Origin: Pseudomonas caricapapayae
GTDB taxonomy: Bacteria > Pseudomonadota > Gammaproteobacteria > Pseudomonadales > Pseudomonadaceae
Length of the DNA: 64,000 nucleotides
Assembly (NCBI RefSeq): GCF_001400735.1
Contig: NZ_LJPW01000089.1
Location: 40,257-104,256 of the forward strand
Direction of reading: 5' to 3'
Shown here: positions 52,451-64,000 of the stretch, piece by piece
How the letters are laid out: the number at the start of each line of letters is the position of its first letter
How positions within the stretch are numbered: position 1 is the stretch's first letter
The notes under the pieces: model-generated
Databases searched by the model: none
The model's input: only the letters and a program-made list of their open reading frames with translations
What the model was told of the DNA's origin: nothing
Made by a program: the position numbers and the translations under genes

Positions 52451-53581
52451 TCAGGTTCTGGGCAGCACCACGGTAAACGTGGTGCCTTCGTCTATGGTCG
52501 AGGTCACGGTGATGCTGCCACTGTGGGCGTTGACCACTTCCTTGACGATGAACAGACCCAGCCCGAGGCTCGTCGAGGTGTTGCGTGTTTCACTGTCTTC
52601 ATGGGTGCTGCGCACCAGCGGATCGAAGATGGTGCCGATTGCATCTTCGGCAATCGGCCTGCCTTCGTTATGCACAACGAGCTCGACAGTGTTCGGGTTG
52701 CCGCTGATCCTGACCTTGATTTCGTGGGTGGCCGCACCATGCTGCATGGCATTGCCGATCAGGTTTTGCAGCAGCTGGCCTATCCGTGCCCCGTCCCAGT
52801 GGCCTTTCGTGTCGCCCGCAACTTCAAGTACCGGAATAGAGTTCGGATGCCCGGCGCAGGCTTCCTCGATGGCTTCGCGACAGGCATGCGCCAGGTCCAT
52901 GTACTTACGCTCGACCGGCAACCCGGCACCCAGACGGCTGCGCACGAACTCGAGCAGGTCGCCGACCATCGCGCCCATGTGGCGGGTGCTCAGTTGAATG
53001 CGCGAGATATATGACTGGGCTTTCTCATCCGGAGATATCTTGCGGGCCAGCAATTCGGCGGACATGCTGACGGCCTGGAGTGGTGCGCGCAGATCATGGC
53101 CCAGGATGGCGAGAAAGATGTCCCGGGAGCGGCCGACCCGTTCGGCATAGGCGGCAGTGGACTCGGCAAGCGCTTCGTCAATGGCTTCGTTGAAGCGGAT
53201 CACTTCTTGAAAATCGGCGAGCTGCGGCTCGGTCAGGCTTTCGACCCACAAGCGGATGACGCTGGCACGCAAGTGCCGGAACTCGGAAGTCATCTGTACC
53301 AGATCGAAACCGACTTCATGGCGCAATTCGCCATGACTGCTGGCCGCTTCGTCCAGGCTTGGCGTCTTGTTCAGATCTTCGCCTCTGGCCTTGGCAATCT
53401 CCTCGCTTTTGCTCTGCACGGTTTTCATGTCGCGTACCGCTGCCAGCAGAATCGATTTGGCGTGATCGCGTAGCTCCAGCTTGCTCATCGAGTCGGCAGC
53501 AGGTTTCAGGGTTCTGGCGAAGTCTTCCCATTCGTCGACAATGCGATCCACATGAACAACGATGAATTCGGAAAGGCGCAT
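52451..53581 (-). CDS. Sensor histidine kinase with RsbR-like sensor half
   Basis: 376 residues, cytoplasmic, no membrane helix. The N-terminal part (1-145) looks like an RsbRD-type N-terminal domain (RLSEFIVVHVDRIVDEWEDFARTL...). The phospho-acceptor H-box FLAILGHDLRAPLQAV has His 162, the N-box is NLIGNAMQHG, and the G-boxes are DAIGTIFDPL and GLGLFIVKEVV. It should phosphorylate a response regulator, but none lies in the window, so it is an orphan. Input is probably an intracellular signal. Confidence 0.9.
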   Translation of the reverse strand: MRLSEFIVVHVDRIVDEWEDFARTLKPAADSMSKLELRDHAKSILLAAVRDMKTVQSKSEEIAKARGEDLNKTPSLDEAASSHGELRHEVGFDLVQMTSEFRHLRASVIRLWVESLTEPQLADFQEVIRFNEAIDEALAESTAAYAERVGRSRDIFLAILGHDLRAPLQAVSMSAELLARKISPDEKAQSYISRIQLSTRHMGAMVGDLLEFVRSRLGAGLPVERKYMDLAHACREAIEEACAGHPNSIPVLEVAGDTKGHWDGARIGQLLQNLIGNAMQHGAATHEIKVRISGNPNTVELVVHNEGRPIAEDAIGTIFDPLVRSTHEDSETRNTSTSLGLGLFIVKEVVNAHSGSITVTSTIDEGTTFTVVLPRT

Positions 53582-53739
53582 GGCCGACTACCTTTGGAGA
53601 TGCGTGACGAAAGATGGGCGCATATTAGCGCTTTTACAGAGCACGACAAACAGAGTGTTACTGTCATTTCTGTCAGTAGACGCTGATTTCTATGGGGCCT
53701 ATGTTCATTCGGCAGGTTAATCGAATGGAGGCCCTGAGC

Positions 53740-54123
53740 ATGAGTGTCATGACAGTTACTGATTCGACCTTTCAGAAGGATGTCATTGAGGCGAGCAATC
53801 AAAGGCTCGTGGTGGTGGAATTCTCGACGAAAGGCAAGGTAAATAAGCGAGGCGAGGAAAACGCCAGTGCCAGAATGGATGCCATTTTTGATGCGCTGGA
53901 AGAGAAATATGCCGGAAAGGTCAGCTTGGTCAGGGTCGAGATCGAACTGGATTCGGATCTCAAAGACTCTTTGAACCCGGTGACTTCGAGTGAATATCAG
54001 ATAAATCATGGTCCGACGATGGTTTTCTTCAAGGGTGGGGCAAAAGCAAGTGAAGACCTTGTCGGCCAGCAAACCAAAGAACGGATGACGCAAATCCTGG
54101 ATAAATTGCTACCCGCTTCGTAA
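53740..54123 (+). CDS. Thioredoxin-fold protein without CXXC (first of a tandem pair)
   Basis: About 127 residues. GGAGG lies 8 nt before the ATG at 53740, which decides the start (the open frame extends up to 53692). RLVVVEFSTKG is thioredoxin strand beta-3, but the active-site segment is GKVNKRGEENASARM with no Cys. NHGPTMVFFKGG corresponds to the cis-Pro loop (Gly-Pro-Thr). It cannot be a disulphide reductase; a scaffold or client-binding role is more likely. The next gene is its paralogue. Confidence 0.8.
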   Translation: MSVMTVTDSTFQKDVIEASNQRLVVVEFSTKGKVNKRGEENASARMDAIFDALEEKYAGKVSLVRVEIELDSDLKDSLNPVTSSEYQINHGPTMVFFKGGAKASEDLVGQQTKERMTQILDKLLPAS

Positions 54124-54136
54124 TTGGAGAATGACC

Positions 54137-54745
54137 ATGCCGAACACAGGACTCACAGCTTTCGTCGAAGAGCGTGTAACGCGTGCCCAGCAGACACTGG
54201 CCGACGGAAAAGTCAGCAAGCTCGACGACGTAGCGACAGGAAAACTGAGCGTTTTTCTCCCATTGCAGCGAGCATTGCAGGGCACGGGCACCCCCCAGGA
54301 TCTGGGGGGACTGGATGCTATCAACGATACGCTGCAGTCGCTGAAAACATTGGAACCTAAAGAAACACTTCTGAATTACCAGAACAAAGCGGCCCAGGTC
54401 CGGGTCGTTAAGAACGATGCGGACTTCAGTTCCCAATGGCCTGCAATCAGCCCGTTGGTGGTGCTGGAATTCAGCAGCCCTGGCGTTAATGACCACGGTG
54501 AAGCGAACAACAGTACGCGGACTGGGACAATTCTCGATGAGCTAGCGCCTGAGTTTGCCGGGAGGGTCGTCATGCTTCGTGTGCCTGTGGACACTAGCCC
54601 AGCGACAGCCCAAAACTACAATGTCACCGTTACACCAACCATCATCTTTTTCAAGAGCGGTAAAAAGATTGAGGAAACTGCTGATTTTCATCTCAAGTTC
54701 TGGTTCAGAACCAAACTCAACGAGTTGCTTAGCCTCAAAGAATAA
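54137..54745 (+). CDS. Thioredoxin-fold protein without CXXC (second of the pair, with N-terminal extension)
   Basis: About 202 residues. The ATG at 54137 is chosen because GGAG is 7 nt upstream, versus an ATG at 54131 that touches it. Residues 1-85 form a helical extension absent from the first copy. The rest repeats its pattern: PLVVLEFSSPGVNDHGEANNSTRTGTILDELAPEFAGRVVMLRVPVD and TVTPTIIFFKSGKKI, again without any Cys at the active site. The two genes lie 13 bp apart and share a terminator, so they are one operon. Role unknown. Confidence 0.8.
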   Translation: MPNTGLTAFVEERVTRAQQTLADGKVSKLDDVATGKLSVFLPLQRALQGTGTPQDLGGLDAINDTLQSLKTLEPKETLLNYQNKAAQVRVVKNDADFSSQWPAISPLVVLEFSSPGVNDHGEANNSTRTGTILDELAPEFAGRVVMLRVPVDTSPATAQNYNVTVTPTIIFFKSGKKIEETADFHLKFWFRTKLNELLSLKE

Positions 54746-54763
54746 ACCGAGCAATAAATATTG

Positions 54764-54790
54764 AAGGGCCTTCTGAAAGCGAAGGCCCTT
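54764..54790. terminator. Terminator between the thioredoxin-like pair and ureC
   Basis: AAGGGCCTTC (54764-54773) and GAAGGCCCTT (54781-54790) form a perfect 10-bp stem with a 7-nt loop between convergent genes. Confidence 0.85.
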
Positions 54791-54796
54791 GCTGAT

Positions 54797-56497
<1,701 letters not shown>

Positions 56498-56832
56498 CTC
56501 TCGTACCTCGGATTCAGAGCGGCAAGCTGCAGGCCGCAAACTGTAAGTTTTTCAAAGCGACCAGCGGCGAGCTGCAAGTCGTTAGTCGTCAAAGCTTTTG
56601 ATCCTCGTGCCGAGTGCCCATCGTCATACACACGTCCTGATTAGATCCCTGTGGGAGTGACCGGAGCGGCGATCCGCATTGCTCACCAAGACGTTAGTCC
56701 GAACGCCCTGTTTCGGCAGGCTGTACCGGCCTCTTCGCGAACACGTTCGCTCCTACGGCCTCCGGCCAGAATCAAAAGGAGATGTGTGTATAGCTCTGAG
56801 CGCGCAGCGTAGAAACGGTATTCAAAAAGGCT
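56498..56832. repeat. Repeat-rich gap between ureB and ureC
   Basis: 335 bp without a gene. It has AGCGGCAAGCTGCAGGCCGCAA... and AGCGGCGAGCTGCAAG (56518-56578), imperfect copies of the 'agctgcaagc' element, and a REP-type palindrome GCGAAC-AC-GTTCGC at 56737-56750 in CCTCTTCGCGAACACGTTCGCTCCTAC. Such elements may stabilise or end the upstream mRNA. Confidence 0.65.
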
Positions 56833-58224
<1,392 letters not shown>

Positions 58225-58234
58225 GATCATTCCT

Positions 58235-58537
58235 TCAGGCAATCGGCTGGTGCACGGTGACGAGTTTGGTGCCGTCCGGGAAGGTGGCTTCCACCTGAAT
58301 CTCCGGGATCATTTCCGCAATACCTTCCATGACCTGATCGCGGCTCAGCAGTGTCGTGCCGTAGTGCATGAGATCGGCAACGGTCTGCCCATCACGCGCA
58401 CCTTCCAGCAGTGCCGCAGAGATGTAAGCCATGGCTTCCGGGTAATTAAGCTTCACGCCGCGCGCCAGACGCCGTTCGGCAACCAGTCCGGCGGTGAAAA
58501 TCAGCAGCTTGTCTTTTTCGCGTGGCGTCAGGTCCAT
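58235..58537 (-). CDS. ureA: Urease gamma subunit
   Basis: 100 residues, the standard length. [50 protein letters not shown] and [33 protein letters not shown] in short blocks cover the whole family. It is separated from ureD by 84 bp. The order ureD-ureA-GNAT-GNAT-ureB-ureC is unlike the compact ureDABC of enterics. Confidence 0.98.
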   Translation of the reverse strand: MDLTPREKDKLLIFTAGLVAERRLARGVKLNYPEAMAYISAALLEGARDGQTVADLMHYGTTLLSRDQVMEGIAEMIPEIQVEATFPDGTKLVTVHQPIA

Positions 58538-58621
58538 AGGTTTTTCGCTTCTTCATATTCGGTGGTTGATCGTTCCCGAGCTGGCGCGGGAATGCCGCCC
58601 TGGACGCCATGCGTCCAGCCA

Positions 58622-59467
58622 TCATGTATTCCAGATTCTCGGCGTTACCGCCTCTCGGCCCAGCAAGGCAGGACGCAGTCGTTTCCAGACTTCTATCAGC
58701 CAGGCCCTTGCATGCAGCGCTTCGTCTGCCAGGCAGCGCGCCACTACAAGCCCCGGCAATTGGGTCAGGTCGCCCCGGACCGGGTTGGGCATCGCCAGCG
58801 ACCGGCAGGCTTCAAGCAGATCACTGCCCGGCTCGCCCGTCATAAGCAGGGTAGCGAACACCGTTTTACCGTTCAGGCCGATGGGCGAATCCAGCAGCCC
58901 GTCGCCACCGATAATGCGTTGCCGCTCATGCCAGAGCAATGCGCCGTCGCGACGGATATCCAGGTGCGACTGAAAATGTCCGTGCTCGAAGCGCTCGCCA
59001 CTGGCTGGCCTGCCCAGTGCCACAACATCCCAGTAGCATAGCTTCGCATCACCGTGCAGTTCTATGCGGGTGGTCAGTTCGGCCTGGGCATTGCTGAATA
59101 CGATGGTTTCCTGCGGCAGCCACTCCAGCGTTGCACCGGGCTGCACGTGCAATTCCAGTTGCTGAAAGGCCGGGCTGGCGGCGCGATACCATTTGGCCGC
59201 GCCGGGGCTGGTCAGCTGTGCCCAGGCACCGTCACCGACATTGGCTGAAATATCCAGCCGGTCACCCCCGGCGATACCGCCCGGTGGATGAACGATGATG
59301 TGTTGGCACACTTCAGGCCCTTCGGCGTAGAGATGCTTCTGCACCCGCAGCGGCCCCTTGTGACGACGCTGCGTCGGGCGTGTGCTGTCATCGAAACGGC
59401 CGTAACCCAATTCCAGCTCGGCATGCCAGCTGGGGGTGAAAAGGGCGGTGTTGGCAGGCAGATTCAT
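58622..59467 (-). CDS. ureD: Urease accessory protein UreD
   Basis: 281 residues. [59 protein letters not shown] is the UreD signature region; [35 protein letters not shown] follows. UreD is the scaffold that delivers nickel to the apo-urease with UreF and UreG. It opens the urease structural part and lies 48 bp after urtE in the same direction. Confidence 0.95.
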   Translation of the reverse strand: MNLPANTALFTPSWHAELELGYGRFDDSTRPTQRRHKGPLRVQKHLYAEGPEVCQHIIVHPPGGIAGGDRLDISANVGDGAWAQLTSPGAAKWYRAASPAFQQLELHVQPGATLEWLPQETIVFSNAQAELTTRIELHGDAKLCYWDVVALGRPASGERFEHGHFQSHLDIRRDGALLWHERQRIIGGDGLLDSPIGLNGKTVFATLLMTGEPGSDLLEACRSLAMPNPVRGDLTQLPGLVVARCLADEALHARAWLIEVWKRLRPALLGREAVTPRIWNT

Positions 59468-59515
59468 GATGTCTTCATTGGCTTGTCGAGTGCTGCACGA
59501 TAACGGATTGGCGCA

Positions 59516-60214
59516 TCAAATAGTGACCAGACCGCGAACCCCTTCGCTCTCCATGTTTTCGCCACGGCCGTGCTGAACGATTTCTCCTCGCGACATCACC
59601 AGGTATTGATCGGCCAGTTCTGCCGCAAAGTCGTAGAACTGCTCGACCAGCAGAATCGCCATGTCGCCCCGTTCGGCCAGTTTTTTGATCACTGCGCCGA
59701 TCTCCTTGATAACCGAGGGCTGAATACCTTCGGTGGGCTCGTCGAGAATCAGCAAGCGGGGACGGCTCGCCAGCGCCCGGCCTATCGCCAGTTGCTGCTG
59801 CTGGCCGCCGGACAGGTCGCCGCCACGACGATGCTTCATCTGTAGCAGCACCGGGAATAGTTCATAGATAAAGGCCGGCACTTCCTTTGCCTCGGAGCCG
59901 GGAAAGCGTGACAGGCCCATCAACAGGTTTTCCTCGACCGTCAGCCGGCCGAATATTTCCCGGCCCTGCGGCACGTAAGCGATCCCGGCATGCACCCGCT
60001 GATGTGTCTTGAAGTGGGTGATCGCCTTGCCTTCCCAGTGCACCGAACCTTCTTTCGAGGGCAGCAGGCCCATCAGCACGCGCAGGAGCGTGGTTTTGCC
60101 CACGCCGTTGCGCCCCAGCAGGCAGGTGACTTCACCGACCTTCACGTCAAACGACAGGCCGCGAAGAATATGGCTGCCGCCGTAGTATTGGTGGAGTTGG
60201 CTAACAGTGAGCAT
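59516..60214 (-). CDS. urtE: Urea ABC transporter ATPase UrtE
   Basis: 232 residues of the LivF/UrtE type. Walker A GRNGVGKTT (34-42), signature LSGGQQQQLAIGRAL and Walker B LLILDEPTEGIQPSV; the latter extended sequence with EGIQP is typical of UrtE. It drives urea import with UrtD. Repeat sequence separates it from urtD by 90 bp. Confidence 0.95.
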   Translation of the reverse strand: MLTVSQLHQYYGGSHILRGLSFDVKVGEVTCLLGRNGVGKTTLLRVLMGLLPSKEGSVHWEGKAITHFKTHQRVHAGIAYVPQGREIFGRLTVEENLLMGLSRFPGSEAKEVPAFIYELFPVLLQMKHRRGGDLSGGQQQQLAIGRALASRPRLLILDEPTEGIQPSVIKEIGAVIKKLAERGDMAILLVEQFYDFAAELADQYLVMSRGEIVQHGRGENMESEGVRGLVTI

Positions 60215-60238
60215 GGGAGCCTCATAAATTGCAATTGA

Positions 60239-60275
60239 GCTTCAAGCCGCAAGCTTCAAGCTTCAAGAAAAAGCA
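60239..60275. repeat. Short 'agcttcaag' repeat between urtD and urtE
   Basis: The 90-bp gap contains AGCTTCAAG-like units in tandem (GCTTCAAGCCGCAAGCTTCAAGCTTCAAG, 60239-60267). The same kind of element appears near 56520-56578. It is a typical Pseudomonas interspersed repeat. Confidence 0.6.
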
Positions 60276-60304
60276 GACGTTGTTCCAGCTTGCTACTGAT
60301 CGCG

Positions 60305-61165
60305 CTAGCGCCCCAGATACACTTCGATGACGCGTTCGTCGGCCTGCACGTCGTTCAGCGAGCCTTCGGCCAATACGCTGCCCTGGTGCAGCACGGTGAC
60401 GTGGTCGGCAATCGAACCGACGAAGCCCATGTCGTGCTCGACCACCATCAACGAATGCTTGCCGGCCAGGCCTTTGAACAGCTCGGCGGTGAATTCGGTT
60501 TCGGCGTCGGTCATGCCCGCCACGGGTTCATCGAGCAGCAGTAATTGCGGGTCCTGAACCAGTAGCATGCCGATCTCCAGAAACTGCTTCTGGCCATGGG
60601 ACAGCAAGCCCGCCGGGCGGTGCATCGAATGGGTCAGGCGGATCGTTTCCAGCACCTGATTGATGCTGTCCTGTTGTTCTCCGTTCAACCGTGCACGCAA
60701 GCTGGCCCATACCGATTTGTCGGTCTTCTGTGCCAGTTCAAGGTTTTCGAACACGCTCAAGGCCTCGAATACCGTCGGCTTCTGGAACTTGCGGCCTATA
60801 CCGGCCTGGGCGATCTGCACTTCGCTCATCTGCGTCAGGTCCAGCGTTTCGCCGAACCAGGCCTTGCCGTGGCTGGGCCGGGTTTTGCCGGTGATGACAT
60901 CCATCAGCGTGGTCTTGCCTGCGCCGTTGGGCCCGATAATGCAGCGCAGCTCACCCACGCCGATGTACAGATTCAGGTCGTTCAGTGCCTTGAAACCGTC
61001 GAAGCTGACGCTGATATCTTCCAGGGTCAGGATTGTGCCGTGACGTGTGTTAAGGCCCTTGCCAGCGCTTTTACCGAGCCCCACAGCGTCGCGGCTGGTG
61101 CCCGCATCGGAATTGGGTGCCAGAATCGGTTCAAGCATGAACGACGGGGTCGGGGTGGTTTTCAT
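60305..61165 (-). CDS. urtD: Urea ABC transporter ATPase UrtD
   Basis: 286 residues of the LivG/UrtD type. Walker A GPNGAGKTT (about 75-83), signature LSHGQKQFLEIGMLL and Walker B LLLLDEPVAGMTDAE; the SHGQKQ-LEIGM and AGMTD forms are diagnostic for UrtD. The first 45 residues are an extension before the ATPase fold. The ATG at 61165 overlaps the urtC stop by 4 bp; the longer frame to 61447 is inside urtC and not used. Confidence 0.95.
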   Translation of the reverse strand: MKTTPTPSFMLEPILAPNSDAGTSRDAVGLGKSAGKGLNTRHGTILTLEDISVSFDGFKALNDLNLYIGVGELRCIIGPNGAGKTTLMDVITGKTRPSHGKAWFGETLDLTQMSEVQIAQAGIGRKFQKPTVFEALSVFENLELAQKTDKSVWASLRARLNGEQQDSINQVLETIRLTHSMHRPAGLLSHGQKQFLEIGMLLVQDPQLLLLDEPVAGMTDAETEFTAELFKGLAGKHSLMVVEHDMGFVGSIADHVTVLHQGSVLAEGSLNDVQADERVIEVYLGR

Positions 61166-62241
61166 TGCTCGCTCCTTTTCTTCAGCAAGCCGATCACGCC
61201 CTTGGGCAGGTACAGCGTGACGATAATGAACAGCGCGCCGAGGAAGAACAGCCAATACTCCGGGAAAGCCACGGTGAACCAGCTCTTCATGCCGTTTACC
61301 AGGCCAGCGCCCAGCAACGGTCCGATCAACGTGCCACGGCCGCCCAAGGCTACCCACACAGCGGCTTCGATGGAGTTGGTCGGCGACATTTCGCTGGGGT
61401 TGATAATGCCGACCTGCGGCACATACAAGGCACCAGCCAGGCCGCACAGCACGGCGCTCAGAACCCAGACGAACAGTTTGAAACCGCGTGGATCGTAACC
61501 GCAGAACATCAGGCGGTTTTCCGCGTCGCGCAGCGCTGTCAGCACCCGCCCAAACTTGCTCTGCGCCAGGCGCCAGCCGATATACAGACTGGCCACCAGC
61601 AATACGACCGTTGCCAGAAACAGTGCGGCTCTGGTCCCTTGTGCGCTGATGCTGAAGCCCAGAATGCTGCGAAAGTTGGTGAATCCGTTATTGCCACCGA
61701 AGCCGGTCTCGTTGCGAAAGAACAGCAGCATGCCGGCAAAGGTCAGCGCCTGGGTCATGATTGAAAAGTACACACCCTTGATCCGCGAGCGGAAGGCGAA
61801 GAAGCCGAACACCAGCGCCAGCAGCCCTGGTGCCAATACCACCAGACACATTGCCCAGAGGAAATTGTCGGTGCCCGCCCAGTACCACGGCAGCTCGGTC
61901 CATGACAGGAAGGTCATGAACGCAGGCAAACCCTCGCCTGCCGCCTGGCGCATCAGGTACATGCCCATGGCATAGCCACCCAGCGCGAAGAACAGGCCGT
62001 GGCCCAGCGACAATAGCCCGGCGTAGCCCCAGACCAGATCCAGCGCCAGGGCAACAATGGCGTAGCAGAGGATCTTGCCCACCAGTGTCAGGGTGTAGGC
62101 CGATACCTGAAAGCTGTTGTCGGCAGGCAATAGCGACAGCAGCGGCAGTGCCAGCAGCACAGCCAATATCACAATGCCTGCGGTCAGCGTGCCTTTCGGG
62201 CCGGCTTTTTGCGCGGCAGTTACCATCAATGGCTGGCTCAT
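61162..62241 (-). CDS. urtC: Urea ABC transporter permease UrtC
   Basis: 359 residues of the LivM-type permease with about nine helices. Family sequences are LDLVWGYAGLLSLGHGLFFALGGYAMGMYLMR, GGNNGFTNFRSILGFSI, RDAENRLMFCGYDPRGFKLFVWVLSAVLCGLAGALYVPQVGIINPSEMSPTNSIEAAVWVALGGRGTLIGPLLGAG. It pairs with UrtB. It overlaps urtB by one base (TGATG) and urtD by four. Confidence 0.95.
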   Translation of the reverse strand: MSQPLMVTAAQKAGPKGTLTAGIVILAVLLALPLLSLLPADNSFQVSAYTLTLVGKILCYAIVALALDLVWGYAGLLSLGHGLFFALGGYAMGMYLMRQAAGEGLPAFMTFLSWTELPWYWAGTDNFLWAMCLVVLAPGLLALVFGFFAFRSRIKGVYFSIMTQALTFAGMLLFFRNETGFGGNNGFTNFRSILGFSISAQGTRAALFLATVVLLVASLYIGWRLAQSKFGRVLTALRDAENRLMFCGYDPRGFKLFVWVLSAVLCGLAGALYVPQVGIINPSEMSPTNSIEAAVWVALGGRGTLIGPLLGAGLVNGMKSWFTVAFPEYWLFFLGALFIIVTLYLPKGVIGLLKKRSEQ

Positions 62242-63830
62242 CAGTCGATCACCCGTCCTTTCAATGCGAAGAGGCCTTGCGGACGTTTCTGGATAAACAG
62301 AATGATCAGCGCCAGAATCAGGATCTTGCCCAATACAGCGCCGATTTGCGGTTCGAGAATCTTGTTGGCAATACCCAGCCCGAAAGCCGCCATCACACTG
62401 CCTGCCAGTTGCCCGACACCACCAAGCACCACCACCAGGAACGAGTCGATGATGTAGCTTTGGCCAAGATCAGGGCCCACGTTGCCGATCTGGCTAAGGG
62501 CGACGCCTCCCAGCCCCGCGATACCTGAGCCCAGACCGAAGGCCATCATGTCGATGCGTCCGGTCGGCACGCCGCAGCAGGCTGCCATGTTGCGGTTCTG
62601 GGTCACTGCCCGTACGTTCAGGCCCAGTCGGGTCTTGTTCAGCAACAGCCAGGTCAACACCACCACGAACAGTGCAAAAGCAATGATCACGATGCGGTTG
62701 TAGGGCAGTACCAGGTTCGGCAACACCTGCAGGCCGCCAGACAGCCATTGCGGGTTGGCGACTTCGACGTTCTGCGCACCAAAGGCCAGACGCACCGCCT
62801 GAATCAGCATCAGGCTGATGCCCCAGGTAGCAAGCAGGGTTTCCAGTGGGCGGCCATACAAATGACGAATCACCGTGCGTTCCAGGGCCATGCCGATAGC
62901 CGCGGTGACGAAAAACGCCACCGGCAGCGCGATCAGCGGGTAGAACTCGATGGCACCTGGCGCGTAGCGCTGCAGCATCAATTGCACAACGTAGGTTGAA
63001 TAGGCGCCCAGCATCAGCATCTCGCCATGGGCCATATTGATCACGCCGAGCAGACCGAAGGTGATCGCCAGGCCCAGCGCCGCCAGCAGCAGGATCGAGC
63101 CCAGTGACATGCCGCTGAACGCCTGGCCAAGGATTTCGCCGATCATCAGCTTGCGTTTGACCTGCGCCAGACTGGTTTCAGCGGCCACGCTTACCGACGC
63201 GTCGGTTTCAACGCCCGGTGTCAGCAATGATTCAAGGCGGGTACGCGCCAGCGGGTCGCCGGTTTCGCCCAGCAGTCGTACCGCGGCCAGACGCACCGTC
63301 GGGCTGGAATCGACCAGTTGTAGGTTGGCCAGCGCCAGGGTGAGTGCGCTTTTAACGCTGGAGTCGGTTTCGCTGGCGACACGTTCGGTCAGCAGTTCCA
63401 GTTGTGCAGGGCGAGCGCTCTTCTGCAACTGCAGCGCGGCCGACATGCGCAGGCGCGTATCGGCTGCCAGCAACTGGTGGCTGGCCAACGCCGTTTCAAC
63501 CAGGCCGCGCAGCCGGTTGTTCAAGCGCAATTTGCGTGGTTCGTCAGGTGTCGGTGCGTCGGCGGCAGCAGGGGCCTGTGCATCGACGGCCACGTATTGA
63601 TCGTTGGTTTCGATCCAGGCGCGCTTGCTGCTGTCGGCGGCAACACGGCCATCGCGCAACGCTTCGAGCAGCTCGACGCGCTCCGGTGCGGGTTTGGCTG
63701 CCCAGGTCTCCAGTAGTTCTGCCTGTTGCGAAGAACTGGCTGCTACAAAATCACTCGCATCGCCGGCTTGAACGGTGAAGGGCAGCAGCAAGCTGATGGC
63801 GAGGGTCAAACGGTAAAAATAAGAAGGCAT
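62241..63830 (-). CDS. urtB: Urea ABC transporter permease UrtB
   Basis: 529 residues. The signal peptide ends at LPFTVQAGDASDF, and a helical periplasmic domain (about 30-225) with HEAT-like repeats (VETALASHQLLAADTRLRMSAALQL, SSPTVRLAAVRLLGETGDPLARTRLESLL) precedes the LivH-type permease (about 230-529, with LGVINMAHGEMLMLGAYSTYVVQL). The extra N-terminal domain is normal for bacterial UrtB. The binding-protein gene urtA would be to the right of the window. Confidence 0.94.
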   Translation of the reverse strand: MPSYFYRLTLAISLLLPFTVQAGDASDFVAASSSQQAELLETWAAKPAPERVELLEALRDGRVAADSSKRAWIETNDQYVAVDAQAPAAADAPTPDEPRKLRLNNRLRGLVETALASHQLLAADTRLRMSAALQLQKSARPAQLELLTERVASETDSSVKSALTLALANLQLVDSSPTVRLAAVRLLGETGDPLARTRLESLLTPGVETDASVSVAAETSLAQVKRKLMIGEILGQAFSGMSLGSILLLAALGLAITFGLLGVINMAHGEMLMLGAYSTYVVQLMLQRYAPGAIEFYPLIALPVAFFVTAAIGMALERTVIRHLYGRPLETLLATWGISLMLIQAVRLAFGAQNVEVANPQWLSGGLQVLPNLVLPYNRIVIIAFALFVVVLTWLLLNKTRLGLNVRAVTQNRNMAACCGVPTGRIDMMAFGLGSGIAGLGGVALSQIGNVGPDLGQSYIIDSFLVVVLGGVGQLAGSVMAAFGLGIANKILEPQIGAVLGKILILALIILFIQKRPQGLFALKGRVID

Positions 63831-63859
63831 ATCAATATGGCCTTGATTCAGTGTGGTGC

Positions 63860-63985
63860 CGCCTGCTCTCTAAATCGTTCTCACGCTCCACGCTCAGCGT
63901 GATACACACGCCCGGATGAGGCTGGAAAGCAAGGCTAGGCGGGAGCGGACTTGTCCGCGAAGGCGGTGTCATAGCGCTAAATCCT
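63860..63985. repeat. REP-like palindromes at the right edge
   Basis: The gap upstream of urtB contains GTTCTCACGCTCCACGCTCAGCGTGATACACA (63871-63906), with CACGCTcAGCGTG symmetry, and GGGAGCGGACTTGTCCGCGAAGGCGG (63941-63966), whose core GCGGAC-TT-GTCCGC is a perfect palindrome. These are Pseudomonas REP-style elements. Confidence 0.65.
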
Positions 63986-64000
63986 CTGCGAATGTAATGC

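Overview
This 64 kb window looks like chromosome of a fluorescent Pseudomonas, most likely of the P. syringae group. The evidence is the high GC with Pseudomonas-type codon use, REP-like palindromes between genes, the nrdR-rib-nusB-thiL block, an urtBCDE-ureDAB-C locus, and an OmpW/OsmE/CbpA/YbaY set typical of the genus. No rRNA, tRNA, CRISPR array, insertion sequence or prophage was recognised. This assignment is inference from gene content; no search was run.

Region by region. 0-8.5 kb: the 3' end of ssb, then a leftward operon of overlapping genes, ugpB-ugpA-ugpE-ugpC-ugpQ, an inositol-monophosphatase-family phosphatase and a Tat-exported GH10 xylanase. It faces a divergent ROK-family regulator. 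The set would import glycerophosphodiesters or G3P and break them down. 8.5-15 kb: small regulators, then a leftward tonB-exbB-exbD-TonB-dependent receptor operon, a self-contained outer-membrane uptake system with its own energiser. 15-22.5 kb: an FAH-family enzyme, an alpha/beta hydrolase, a large MscS-type channel and a pair of nucleotide-sugar SDR enzymes. 22.5-30 kb: OmpW, then a zinc-related export/ABC cluster (ZrgA-like protein, LolD-like ATPase, FtsX-like permease, DUF3299 protein) with a Zur-like palindrome upstream, the chaperedoxin CnoX, and a methyltransferase gene broken by one in-frame amber codon.

30-36.8 kb: the riboflavin block nrdR-ribD-ribE-ribBX-ribH-nusB-thiL-ribA. The second half of RibBX lacks the zinc and catalytic motifs of GTP cyclohydrolase II, and a complete stand-alone RibA lies downstream. 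36.8-39.2 kb: urease accessory genes ureE-ureF-ureG-ureJ. 39.5-43.3 kb: a FabR/DesT-like regulator, an AsmA-family protein, a ferritin-like protein and a 28-codon hydrophobic mini-gene.

43.5-46.3 kb is the most distinctive segment. It is a lower-GC leftward unit made of an orphan type VI secretion Hcp, a 324-residue protein with a glycine-rich membrane-inserting C terminus, and three consecutive paralogous small membrane proteins, the first overlapping the stop of the Gly-rich gene. I read it as a T6SS Hcp / pore-forming effector / stacked immunity module.

46.4-54.8 kb: osmE, a DMT transporter, psiF, an AI-2E-family permease, a short Hsp70 (YegD type), cbpA without cbpM, an orphan sensor kinase with an RsbR-like sensor half, and two tandem thioredoxin-fold proteins with no CXXC. 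54.8-63.8 kb: the structural urease genes (ureD-ureA-two GNAT genes-ureB-ureC) downstream of the urea ABC transporter genes urtB-C-D-E (urtA would lie beyond the right edge). Urea taken up by Urt is hydrolysed by UreABC, and its nickel centre is built by UreD together with the UreEFG encoded about 16 kb away.
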